NCBI GenBank assembly: GCA_021018995.1
Contig: CM037590.1
Span: 43,836,287 to 43,900,286 of the forward strand
DNA length: 64,000 bases
Direction of reading: 5' to 3'
From: Chloranthus sessilifolius
Taxonomy: Eukaryota; Streptophyta; Magnoliopsida; Chloranthales; Chloranthaceae
In this document: positions 35,835 through 47,942 of the stretch, piece by piece
Numbering within the stretch: the first letter of the stretch is position 1
Layout of the letters: every line of letters starts with the position of its first letter
The notes under the pieces: model-generated
The model's input: only the letters and a program-made list of their open reading frames with translations
Databases searched by the model: none
Told to the model about the DNA's origin: nothing
Position numbers and translations under genes: made by a program

Positions 35835-36320
35835 GAATAGGGTTCCATCCTTCAAGATCCTATATGGAGCTCCATGTGGCACTTATAACATTTTTTTTAA
35901 GTCACATGAAGGACAAGTGTATTGCTTAGATCATTTTTGATTTATTTTATTTTTAAACTCATTTTTACTGTAAATTTTTTTAGCCATAAGATTTGAGCCG
36001 TTGAGTTGATTAGGTCCTCCAATGAAGGACGGTGACCACCCTCCAAGATACACGTGACATTCAAAATACATTTTGGGAGCCACGTAGAGTACGAGTGCGT
36101 TGTTTAGATTTGTTTTCTTTTTTTTAAATCTAATCTTTTTAATAAAGCACAAGTTAAACTTTGACTAATTTGAACAATCCAAATGTTATTGCTAACGAAA
36201 TATATGGTAGAAATGAGTTTTCAACTTTTTTTTCTCAGAGACACTCAAAAGCTATGCACTTGTGCTCCATGTGGCATCAAAATAATATTATGGAGCTCCA
36301 TGTAAAATCCTGTAGGTTGT
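35660..36320. other. Repeat-derived sequence with GGGCTGTCAAT ends
   Basis: GGGCTGTCAATTGG at the left and ATTGACAGCCC at about 35,735 are inverted copies, typical of a plant hAT-like non-autonomous family with GGCCCGGCC-rich interiors. A (TA)n(GA)n run follows at about 35,798-35,834. Beyond it TATGGAGCTCCATGT occurs twice (near 35,861 and 36,291), suggesting another decayed repeat. Confidence 0.4.
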
Positions 36321-36551
36321 GTCTTTTAAAATTTGACCCATCAAATCGGTCAAGTTTGATGAAATCTTGATTCATGAACTTTACACTCTGAGTTATTAGA
36401 ATGATCTATTGTCTTTAAATTGTTAATCAATACAAATTTTGATCAACAATTTAAAGACAATAGATCGTTCTAAAGGCTCATAGTATAAAGTTCATGAATC
36501 AAGATCTTATCAAACTTGATCGATTTGACGGGTCAAATTTCAAAAGAAGTC
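36321..36551. mobile_element. Long inverted repeat (foldback MITE)
   Basis: Two arms of about 110 bases are near-perfect inverted copies around a loop near 36,432. The left arm has TTAAAATTTGACCCATCAAA, then GATTCATGAACTTTACACT, then TTTAAATTGTT; the right arm mirrors each. Arm identity is high. No target duplication was identified. It directly abuts the left edge of the copia-2 remains. Confidence 0.75.
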
Positions 36552-36599
36552 AGCAAAAAGTGTAATTTATCCTGCGACAATTCAAAATTTCTTATGTCT

Positions 36600-39500
36600 T
36601 CAATATATCATGTCCACTAGTTTCTGTAGCGGAAACAACAGAAAGTACGACTAGTAAAGAATCGAATGCTCGACTCAAATGTCTGGAAGATGATCTAGAT
36701 TGTCGGGACCACATCCTCAATGCATTAAGCGATAGGTTGTTCAATACTTTCTGTAATTGCACTACCTCCAAATATTAATATAATTCTTTAGAAAAGAAGT
36801 ATTTAACTGAAGATACCGGAACAAAGACCTTTTTAGTCTCTAAATATTTTGACTTCAAGCTTATTAAGGATAAACCTACTTTGGAATAAGTTCAAGAATT
36901 ACAGTTTATCGTCACTGAGATGGAAAAAGAGAACATGAAACTTCCTGAAAGTTTTCAAGCGGGTGTCATTCTTGCGAAACTTCCTTCTAGTTAGAAAGAT
37001 TATTGAAAATCTATGACCCATAATTAAGATCTTCATACTCTAGATGAGATTTTTAAGGGTCTTAAGATTGAAGAAGAGAATAAAATTAGAGACAATAAGG
37101 TTATTGTTTCAGAGCCTCCAAGGGCTCACTTTGTTGAATCGATATCTGAAGAGAAGAAGAAGGATAACAGATTTTCTACTAAAAAAAATAAATTTAAGAA
37201 GAATTTTCAGAAGAACGGTCAATCTAAGATGAATGAAAAGAAAGAAGATTGTTATGTCTATGAAAAAAGGGGACACTTTGCAAGAGTGTGTAAATTTTGT
37301 AAAAAATCGAAATTGAAATCTAACATGATCGAAAATATAGTTATTGCAGTGGTATCAGAAGTCAACTTGAATCTAAAGGCCATTGGTGGGTCGTCTCTGG
37401 TGCTACTCGACATGTCTCTTTTGACAAGTCTGCTTTTAAGACTACAAGCCTCAAGGAGAAAGGCAGCAACTATATATGGGGAATTCTTCTACCACTGAGA
37501 TTGCTGGAATCGAAACAGTGGAGTTAAAATTATTTTCGGGAAAGACTCTCTTGTTGAAGGATGTGCTCCATGCTCCACAGATTAGGAAAATTCTTATTTC
37601 TGCATGTCCCTTAGACAAGAATGGGTTTAAATTAATTCTTTATTCTGGGAAGATGATATAATCCAAGAATGATATTTTCATTGGGAAGGATTATGTTGTA
37701 AACAATATGATCAAATTGAATATTATCAATAAAAATAATTCTTTTGCTTATATTTTAGAATCTTTTGATTTATGACATCCTAGATTAGGACATATTAATT
37801 CTCAAGCGATGAAAAATATAATGAATTTAGAATTAGTTCCTAAATTTCGAAATACCAAAGATGAAAATGTCAAATATGTGTGCAATCTAAAATAGTGAAA
37901 AAGTCACATAATAGTGTTGAAAAGAATACTACTATCTTAGAATTAATTCATTCTAATATCTGTGAATTAAATGGTGTGCTTACCAAAGGTGGTAAGAGAT
38001 ATTTTATAATATTTATTGATGAATATAGTAGATATTATTATATATATTTATTTAAATATAGAGAAGAAGCTTTTGAAGTATTTAAAACTTATAAAGCAGA
38101 AGTTGAAAATCAGTTAGAAAAGAAAATTAAAATATTTAGAAGTAACAGAGGAGGAGAATATCTTTCTCATGAGTTTGATAACTTTTGTGAACAATATGGG
38201 ATTATTCATAAAGTAACAGCCCCTAGGACACCACAACAAAACGGTGTAGCCGAACGTAAAAATAGAATTTTACTAAAGATGATTAACTCTATGATATTAT
38301 ATTCAGGTTTATCTATGAATTTATTGGGTGAAGCTATTTATACTGCATGTCATATTTTAAATAGAATACCTTACTACAAGAATAATATGACTCCGTATGA
38401 GTTATGAAAGAATAGAAAACCTAACTTAAAATATTTAAGAGTATGGGATTGCCTAGCCTATGTTAGAAAATCAGATGACAAAATTAAAAAGTTAGGATAT
38501 AAAACTTATAAGTATGTATTTATTGGATATGCTCACAACAATAAAGCATGTCGCTTCTTAAACATAGAAAATAATGCTATATTAAAGTCTATAGAAGCAT
38601 ATTTTTATGAAAACCTACAACCTAAGGATAATGTCTCAGATTTTAGAAATTCTAACCAATTGAAAATAAAAGATGAAACTTATTTTGATAAAGTCAAAGA
38701 AAAAAGACCAGTTGAAATTAATATAAAACAAAGACACAGTAAAAGAACTAGAAATGATCCACATTATAATTTTGGATCAGATTTTGATACGTATGTTTTA
38801 AAAGCATGTCATAAAACTTATAAGGAAGCTATAACATCTTTAGATAGTATATTTTAGAAGGAGGCAATGGATGATGAAATAGAATCTATTAAAATCATGG
38901 GAGTTCGTAAATTTTTTATCAGGTTCTAAAATTATAAGAAGTCGGTATTTAGGAAGAAACTTAAATCAGATGAAAGTTTAGATAAATTTAAAGCTAGATT
39001 AGTAGCCAAAGGGTTTAAACAAAAGGAAGGAGTAGACTATTTTGACATTTTCTCTCAATTTTGCACGGATGACATCTATTAGACTACTAATAGCTTTAGC
39101 ATCTATATATAATTTATATATACATCGAATGTATGTAAAAATCGCTTTCTTAAATGGAGATTTAAAAGAAGAAATCTATATGAATCAACCTGAAGGATAC
39201 ATAGAACAAAAAAAAACACTCATGATATGTAAACTAGTGAAATCACTATATAATTTAAAATAAGCACTAAAACAATGGCATAACAAATTTGATAAGAAAA
39301 TAAAAGATTCTAGCATTAAACTAAATGAAACTGATAGGTGCATATATAGTAAATTTGTACATAATAGAGGAGTTATTATATCGTTATATGTAGACGATAT
39401 GTTGATATTTGGTACATATCTTGATTTAATATTAGAAACTAAAAAATACTTAAAATCAAATTTTGATATGAAAGATATGGGAGAAACGGATGTTATTCTT

Positions 39501-41494
39501 GGAGTTAAAATAATAAGAGACGATAAATGTATCTCTTTATCTCAAGAACATTATGTCAAAAAAGTTTTAAGAAAATTTAATATGTTTGATTGTTCACCTT
39601 CTCCTATCCCAAGCAATCCAAATAAGAAATTAATAAGATATTCTGGTAGAGCAGAATCTCAATTATAATATTGTAAAATCATTGGAAGTCTTATGTATTT
39701 AATGAAATGTACTAGACCCGATATAGCATTTATAGTGGGGGTGTTAAGTAGATTTACAAGCAACACAGGGTTAGAACATTGAGAAGCTATTCGTCGGGTA
39801 TTGAGATACTTAAAAGGAACTATGAATTATAGTTTATAATATATTAGTAAACCTAAACTCTTAGAGGGGTTTATTGATGCTACTTAGATTTATGACTCCT
39901 CTGATTCAAAATTCACAAGCGGATGGATTTTTACTTTGGTAGGAGGAGCAGTATCGTGGGGGTCCAGAAAATAAACATGTCTTTCTGACTAAAGTATGAA
40001 ATCAGAATATATAGCATTGTCTGCAAGAGTAAAAGAAGCAGAGTGGCTTTGAAGCTATAAGACAAATTCCTTTGATTCAACATACATATGCAATTAATAA
40101 TTATTGTGATAATAAAGTTATTTTATAAATTTCAGATAATAAGAAATATAAAGGTAAATCAAGGCATATAGGCCTTCGATATAATATCATTCGACAGATG
40201 TTGAGTGATGGGATAATCGCGTTGGACTACATACCAACTTCTGAGATGCTTGCGGATCCACTTACAAAAGCACTACCCAGAGATTCAGTGTTGAAAACAT
40301 TGAGGGGGATGGGCCTAAGACCGATATTTTTAAAGGCACAATAGTTGAACCTCAACTTAGTAGAGTTGGAGATCCCAAATCCTGATTTCAATGAGATAAG
40401 AAACTAGTCTGTGACCCTTAAAAGTGTACAAATGTATGTTACCTATTAGTCATCCCTACGGTGTTAAATTTTGTCCACATCTCTTGTAACATGAGAGGGT
40501 GAGTTTAACTCTTAATGATTTTGTAGGCATTCATTTGCTGAGGTGAGAAAGTAGTTACAAGAGCACCCATGACAGATTCACCTATATGAGTATGGAAGTG
40601 AAGCCGCTTCAACAGAGATTCGGTCCTCTCTTTGAGATACTCATTAAATTAGGATTTTAACGCATGACTGTAAAGCGCAGACCTTATGTCACTAATGTTT
40701 AGGTCATAGTAAGTGTATATATAATTTCGGTTTGTTAGACAAGTTTTAAGCGCAAAGTTATAAACTACTTAAAGTCATTACAAACTTTGAGTTGTATGTA
40801 CTAGTCAAAGGTTTAAATCAATCGGTACCTCTGATGATGCTTAGTATGATTGCTCTGATACATAATTTATTTATTTTTTGAAATAAGTGGGGGAATGTTA
40901 TATATATTAGGATAGTAATATATATTTTTGTGTTTCAAAATTAAGGTTAAATTATCATTAATAATTCAATGGCATACTTGTAAATATTTACTCTCTAAAG
41001 TATTTTTTTTCAAAAGTATCTTTTCAAATTTTGAATTTATCTTTTTACCGTTTGTTGAAAAGACACAAGTCTGGCATCTCTTCACGGTGAAAAGACACAG
41101 ATTTTTTCAAAAGTGTCTTTTCAGCGTAAATCTGAAAAAACACAAATCTCTTCATGATAAAAAAATACAATCTTTCAAGATTATCTCTATGTGTTATCTG
41201 ACAAGACACAAATCTCTTCACGGTGAAAAGACACAATCTTTCAAGATTACCTCTATAAATAGAAACCAGATCCAGGTTAAAAGATACGACATAAATAAGA
41301 TATATTTCTCTCAATCAAAAAATCTGTGTGGCAGGTTCTTTTTCTAGAAAGTGCAATCTAGAAAAGAATATACGGTTCTTGGCAAAACCGGACTCTATTG
41401 TATCCTGAAGGCAGATTCGCTGGAAACTCTATTGCATCTTCGTTTATCTAACGGAGTGAGGGAGTCCATTATCAATACCAAATTTTTATTAACA
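36600..41494 (+). mobile_element. Broken Ty1/copia retrotransposon (copia-2)
   Basis: Copia order is clear: gag with a UBN2-like segment (MEKENMKLPESFQAGVILAK) and a degenerate zinc knuckle, a protease region, integrase (VTAPRTPQQNGVAERKNRI), reverse transcriptase (YVKIAFLNGDLKEEIYMNQP; YVDDMLIFGTYL), and RNase H ending near DYIPTSEMLADPLTKALPR. A polypurine tract (AAGTGGGGGAA) precedes one LTR. A second LTR was not found. It is a fossil with many breaks (more than ten), clearly older than the Athila-like element. Its AT-rich codon use differs from copia-1, so it belongs to another lineage. Confidence 0.9.
40896..41494 (+). repeat. LTR of copia-2
   Basis: About 600 bp, starting TGTTATATAT right after the polypurine tract and ending TTAACA, with 5-bp inverted ends TGTTA/TAACA. 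Within it, the phrase AAGACACAAATCTCTTCACGG and variants recur several times at about 41,050-41,240, giving a diverged internal tandem repeat. The right edge is inferred from the inverted ends. Confidence 0.6.
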
Positions 41495-41499
41495 ATTAT

Positions 41500-42771
41500 A
41501 TATATATAAGAATTACTAAACTATCCTCAGAATAAATTTTTCACACATGTTTTTGAGGATATTTTAGTAAATGAGTTACATACAATAGGTGTCCATCTAT
41601 CATGTGCATTAAAGCAATTCACACATTTGTGTGATCAATGAAGTCACCGAGTCTGCATATGTCATGTAGTCACAGGGAGGTGTGGACTGCCGTGTCTACC
41701 GATGATGGGTGGACACTCACTCTCAGTGAACTCTTAGTAAATACCCCATAACTTAAAATTATATATTTATCTTTATTCTTTAGAGATCTTCTATTTATAA
41801 AAAAAAAAAAAAAATTTTACTTATTTCTCTCTTTTGCCATTGTGCTTGTATCAAAATTAGATTTTTAATTTGACTTTTTTTCAAAAAAAAAAATTTGTTT
41901 ATTGTTTACGCATAAAATAATTATGTATGTATTAAAAAAAAATTCAGGAGAAAAATGACCCACAATCTGAAAAAGGTCGGGCTAGGCTACAATTGATCCC
42001 TTAGCGGCCCAGCTACAACCGAGCTAGAGCCAAGCATGGTCGGGCCTTATCCCAGCCCATTGATAGCCCTAAGAGTCAACTATGGGAAAAAGAACATTTT
42101 GAAATCAGTTTATAGACAAAATTGTGTGGTCAACTATGTCAATTGTAAACCCTAAGGGTGTAAATTCTGTTAGCTAAACTGATCTATTCCGAATTGAAAC
42201 CAAAATTCGGTGTTAGTTCACGCAAACCGAACTTGAACCGAAAAGTTTCGATTTCGATTATCCAAACTTCTCACCCCCTGAACCGATCCGGTTTCGATCG
42301 GTTTAGTTCAGTTTTTGGTTTTTTCCAAATTTTTCATTTTGAGCGAGAAATTTTAATTTTTTAATTTTCAATATTTTTATTTTTTTTTCAATTTTTTCCA
42401 TTTTAGGGTTGGTTTTCTCATCCAGTCATCCTAAATAGCTAGTTTTAGGCGTTCAGGTTCCAAAACCGAACCAATTCAATTCAGTGTCGATTTTCAATTG
42501 GTTTTGGTTCAATTCGAGCTGGCTGGGGAGCCTCGATTTTCAATATTTTAATTTACACTCCTAGTCAACCGTGCACCTAACAAACGATGAAATCAAAATA
42601 ATGAAATCAAATATAATCTTGATCATCCAGGCGCTTTTTCATGTGGCAACTTAACGTGGAAGCAGATAACATACCTAGTCCACCACATATATCTTATAAA
42701 CAAAGGTGCTCCATTGCAGCAATGTAAAGCTAGAGATTGGATTTGTGCGAGATGTAGCAACTTAAACTTTG
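41500..42771. other. Non-coding stretch with a decayed hAT-like repeat
   Basis: No gene. GGGTGTAAATT near 42,157 and AATTTACACTCC near 42,548 are inverted and enclose CCGAACCGAA-rich sequence, the typical look of a plant hAT-like non-autonomous family. CAGCCCATTGATAGCCCT near 42,055 is the inverse of the GGGCTGTCAAT end at 35.66 kb. Confidence 0.4.
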
Positions 42772-43409
42772 GGGAAATTAGAAAAACAACCTCCGTTTCC
42801 AAAGGTTTTAGGGTATTATATTGAAACGAAAGTTTTCAGCCAATCAAGATTTCACATTTTTCTAGGACTTGGGGTTTTGTAAATTCGTTATTCAAACCAA
42901 AGTCAACACATGGTGTAATACCCCTTTCTTCTTCCTCCCAGCGATTTTGTAACAAACCCCAAAAGATCGTCTTCCCAACGAGATTGGGAACTTCAACCTG
43001 CATAGATCAACCTCGACTTCCAATCCCTCGCGAGACTAGGAACTTTGACTTGCGTAGATCCATATAATAAGCTTGATGCAGAAAACCTAATGCATAATTT
43101 ACGAAATCAAAATAGGTCGACCTCCATTAATAGTGGCTTAATGCTTTCTCCATTAATGGTGGCTTAAAGCTTTCACACTATTAATGGAGGTTGCTTTCTT
43201 TTCCAGAATCATTGGGAGGACAATTTATGCAGAAAACATGAAGCGATAATTAGTGGATTTTCGAAATCATAATAGTTTGATCTCATTAAAGGTAGCTTAA
43301 AGTTTTCATACCATTAATGGAGGTTGTTGCATCAATGAGAGCTTGGTTCTCTTTGGAGAAGAAGAGACGATTGTTTTGGGGGTTAGGATTCTTTAAATAT
43401 GAGGGTACT

Positions 43410-45186
43410 TGATGAGTACTGAAAAATGAGGATATTTCGCCCCTAAATACCTATATTTAGCTGTCCGATGAAGGCTATCTGATGAGATTGATTAGATTTG
43501 AAGTGTTTCAGGTAAATACAAGCCAAGTATAGAAAACAGTACAAGAATTCTGAATATAATGTCAAAACACTGCAACTTCGGGTAATCAAGAACTTGGTAC
43601 GACTTGCGGCTAAATTTGGACCTTCAAGACGGTCGAATTACGAAATTGTCAAAACATGAAAGTTGTAGATCTTTTCGTCAGCTTTCCAACGGCATAAGCA
43701 TCGTCTCAATCCGAGTTCGGGATAGAAAGTTATGGCCAAAATACCGAAGTAGTGTCTGAACCAAGAAGAAGTGCTGAATTTCACGGATTTCTGGGGTCGA
43801 TTAATCGAGCCAGAGTTTCAGTTTGACACGAATCTGACACTAAAAGTCTATTTTTTGGGACTCTTGGTCGGCTCGATGCATCGACATCCATTGGTCGATT
43901 AATCGACCCGGAAAAGTAGGCTTAGGAGACCTCCGCACGACGGGTCTATTTAAAGTGACTCAAACACTTCGGGGAAGAGGAGATTAGAATTAGAGTTTTT
44001 TTTTAGAGAGTTTTAGTTTTTAGTGTTCTTAGTTTTTAGCCATTGTTTTTCATAGTTAGACCTAGAAATAGGGAAGTTTTATTATTTCTTTTTGAGAGCT
44101 TTGTTCCCTTTAATTTTTCAGTACTCATTCCTTCAGTTTATAAATTTTGTTCAAAGTTTATTCTGCATTTATTTCGCTTTAAAGATTATCATCCGTGTGG
44201 ATCAACGTAATTTATTTTGAAGTTTGAGGTAATTTTAATTAATGTTATTTTCCCGTCTTTATTTATTTATGTCATTTACTTACAATATGTGTGGCTAAAT
44301 TTATAGGGATGGGGATCTAATGATTCCCATCCGAGGGATGTACTTTTAATAATATAAATTTAGGATTAAAATATGAGATTTTATTTTTATGGTTGTTGTG
44401 CTATCATGAACGGATGAAATCCCCGCCACTAACCGGGATCGCGTGTGCCGAGCCATGCCCGGGATCTCAGATCTGTGACGGTAATTTTACCCTATCATTG
44501 TTATGGTCTTTGTGTTTTCATTGTGTGGATCTAATTACGATTATGTTCTGGGATCGAGTGTGCCGAGCCATGCCCTGGATCTTGGTTCTGTAATGGTAAT
44601 TTTATTTTAAATAATCCCTAATCTGAATAAAGTGTGCCGAGCCATGCCCTTGATTTCAGATTTGTAAGTGGTATTCTTGTTGGAATTTTCACCCACTTTG
44701 GGGATGGTTTTTATTTGAACCTGAGATCATGCGTGTCTAGCCGTACCCTTGATCCGGATCTAGATATATGAAAATCATCTAAGTCGAGGTGGATGCAACA
44801 TGGAACCTATTAGGGTGTTGACCATTGATCTTCCATAAAAGATGTTTGTTACTAATGAAATATCTCATAATTTAATCCTTAGATTTATATTATAGGAAGA
44901 ACGGATCAAAGATGGGAGGATTTAGTATCTTCGTCTTTATCATCATCTTCACTTTTATTTGTGAATCATCAATTGAATTTTAGTTTGTAGTCATTAATTA
45001 CCATCAACCACTTAAATCATAAAACTGGTAGAATACTGTTAGATCTTAATAGATTTCTAGAATTGTTTGTCTCTTTTAGGTATTTCAAAATTAATCCTCG
45101 TGGGAACGATCTCGTACTCCGCACCCACTATATACAAACCGATTCGTGCACTTGCGAGTAAAACATTACATTAAAAAAACACATCA
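43410..45186 (+). repeat. 5' LTR of the Athila-like element
   Basis: Starts TGATGAGTACTGAAAAATGA and ends AACACATCA, the TG...CA form. It contains a TCGATTAATCGA palindrome cluster (about 43,798-43,910) and four diverged copies of GTGTGCCGAGCCATGCCC (44,443; 44,558; 44,632; 44,733). The leader-like A/T-rich segment around 43,985-44,140 would be compatible with the R region. Confidence 0.95.
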
Positions 45187-45192
45187 AGTTTT

Positions 45193-45210
45193 TGGCGCCG
45201 TTGCCGGGGA
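45193..45210 (+). other. Primer-binding site
   Basis: TGGCGCCGTTGCCGGGGA, six bases after the LTR end, matches the tRNA-Asp-type primer site usual in Athila and related plant gypsy elements. Confidence 0.85.
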
Positions 45211-45284
45211 TCAAATTGAGAAAATCTGAATTTTTGGTAGACAGTAAATTTTAGGAATTTTCGAGGATTAAAATAGTATTTCTG

Positions 45285-45285
<1 letters not shown>

Positions 45286-45325
<40 letters not shown>

Positions 45326-45348
45326 CGAAAATTTCAAATTTAAAAATT

Positions 45349-45389
<41 letters not shown>

Positions 45390-45449
45390 GAGTCGATGCA
45401 TCGACCCCTATTGTCGATGCATCGATTTTTAGTAAAAAAAAAAAAAAAT
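45286..45449 (+). repeat. Three poly(A) tracts in the leader
   Basis: Runs of about 37, 30 and 15 A lie between the primer-binding site and gag, separated by AT-only sequence and by two GTCGATGCATCGA palindromes. Such length-variable runs are prone to assembly error. Confidence 0.9.
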
Positions 45450-45615
45450 GTTGAGGTTTTTAGAAACCTCCACTGCATGTATTTGCATGCACACTAGGTC
45501 TTCTAAAGAAAGAAATTTAGAAGTTAAATTTCGAGATCGAACGTGCTGTCGGTCCAAATCGTAAGGACGCTAGATCAAGGCGTAAATTTTAAGTGAATCA
45601 TCCACTGAAGTCAAT

Positions 45616-46900
45616 ATGACTGACAACATGAATGGGCAACTCGAACAAGAGGAAGAACCAACATTGAGAGAACTATTTTCTCCGATAACTACAAATACCC
45701 CATCATGCATTGTATACCCCGCCACACCTGGTGGCCGATTTGAAATTCGGACAAATGTCATCCAAATCCTTCCAATCTTTCATGGCATGGAGCGAGAAGA
45801 TCCATACCAGCACGTTAAAGACTTCGTCGAAGTCTGCTCATCTGTTTACCAAAATTTCAGCGAAGAATCTGTTAGGCTGCGCTTATTTCCTTTCTCTATA
45901 AAAGATAAAGCAAAAGCATGGTTAAATTCTCTACCATCGGGATCCATAACCACCTGGGATCAGATGGTCAAAAAGTTTCTGTCAAAGTTCTTCCCTATGG
46001 CGAAGATTTATCTTAGACGTGAAATCACGGATTTCACGCAAGAGGAAGATGAGAGATTATATGAAGCTTGGGATAGATTCATGGATCTCTTACTCAAATG
46101 TCCGCACCATGGATACTCAAAGTGGAGACTAGTCCAGTGTTTCTACAATGGATTAAATCAACCAAATAGACATCCGGTGGAGTCAATGAATGGCGGAGGA
46201 TTCCTGAGCCTTAAAGAAACCGAATCTTATGCTTTCTTAGAAAAGCTAGCTGAGGATTCTCAAAGATCGATTTCACAAAGACTGAACAAGCTCAAAACCC
46301 GGGATCAAGCCGGAGTTCAACCAAGAAAGGAGGACTGTACGTAGTAAAGGATTCCCCAGATCTGATTGCTAAAATTGATTTCCTCACTCAACAAGTGGAG
46401 GAATTGAAAGTAAAGAAGAATGTGCATATGGTCAATACACAACCTGAGCCATGTTCAATTTGTGCAAGTCCAATGCATATGGTAGATGATTGTCCTTCAA
46501 TGCAGAACTATCATGAAGACACATCTGAACAGTTAAATGTTGTGAATAATTATGGGCGGAATTAAGGAAACGTTTTCAATGAGAATAACCCAAATAGCTG
46601 GAGATACCACCCAAATTTCTCATGGAAACAAGATAATCAAAGAATGCAGCCCAGGAAACAGGGGACGAACTTTTATCCCCAACAAAATTTCAATCAAGGA
46701 CCGCAGCAGAACTACGGTCAAGGGCAATTTCAGCAGCAAGGGTTCAATAACCCGAATCAATTTCAATACAATCAAAATCAGGTTAGGCCCACGGCAAATG
46801 AACCAGAATTTTGGTTTACACCAATGGGAGGTTATCAAAACCAACCACAACAAAATTTTGTGCCGACATTTCCACCACCGGATTTAACAACCCACAGTGG
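45616..46900 (+). pseudogene. gag region of the Athila-like element
   Basis: The capsid-like part shows Athila gag signatures: LRELFSP, PSCIVYPATPGGRFEI, ILPIFHGMEREDPYQHVKDF, RLFPFSIKDKAKAWLNSLP and KFLSKFFP. A cysteine-bearing segment (PCSICASPMHMVDDCP) and a Gln/Asn-rich stretch follow. This is part of a broken element and is not a host gene. Confidence 0.85.
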
Positions 46901-47942
46901 AAATCCACCAACGCCCTCATACACAAACCCTTCATCGAGGATCTGATGAAACTCATCCATTCTCACACGTCCTCAATCTCTAAAATAGAGACCCAAATTG
47001 GGCAATTGGCATCCTTTCTCTGTGAGAGAGAAAAAGGTTCGTTTCCAAGCCAACCTGTTCCTAACCCAAGGGGCCAAATGGTTGTTGAACAAACATCAAC
47101 TTCAACACAAGAGGAGAATCAACAACAAATTCGGGCGATCACAACGTTGAGATCTGGAAAGCAGGTCGATAATAAAGTAGTGTTGCTAGAGGAGGAGGAA
47201 GAGTCTGATGGAGAGAAGAAATCTGAAGAGAGAGAAGAAATTGATGACAAAGTACAAGCAAAAGAAATATCATATGACAAGAGTGAACCGAAGAAAAGTC
47301 TAGTTCCGAAAGCACCGTACCCGCAAAGATTGATGGCACCATCGAAATCGCGATGTGGAAGGAATAAATGAGATTTTCAAGCAAAAATTAATATTCCCTT
47401 CTGGATGCCATCCGTCAAGTACCGCTTATGCTAAATTTTGAAGGAATTGGTCACAATCAAAAGAAAGACCAATATTCAAAAAGGCTTTCTTAGCCGAAAT
47501 GTTAGTTCAAGGTTGCAAGCAAAGCTCCCAATCAAATACAAAGACCTGTGTTGTCCTACAATCTCGATCATTATCGGCGATAACCGTATTGATCAGCCCT
47601 TTTGGACTTAGGAGCAAGTGTCAACTTGTTGCCTTATTCTGTATAAGGAGCTCGAATTGGGAGAACTTAAGACCACCTGCGATGACCCTTAGTTAATGAT
47701 CGGTCGTAAAAGATCCCTCGAGGAATTGTAGAAGATGTCCTCATCAAGGTGGATTCTTTCTACTTTCTGTAGATTTTGTTGTTCTAGACGAACCAACATC
47801 AAATTTGAAGAATAATATTCCGGATTCTAGGAAGACCATTCCTAGCAACCTCCAATGTTGATCAATTGTCTAAATGGGATCATGAATCATCATTCGGGAA
47901 TATGACAAAGGAACTCAACATTTTAATATTGCCAAGCAGCCC

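Noticed and set aside
35661-42073. GGGCTGTCAAT at 35.66 kb and its inverse at 42.06 kb as ends of one 6.4-kb element
   Set aside because: No matching target duplication, and the left copy already has a closer inverted partner at 35.73 kb; such termini are common repeats.
45251-45478. Phe-rich minus-strand frame
   Set aside because: It is the complement of the poly(A) tracts in the retroelement leader.
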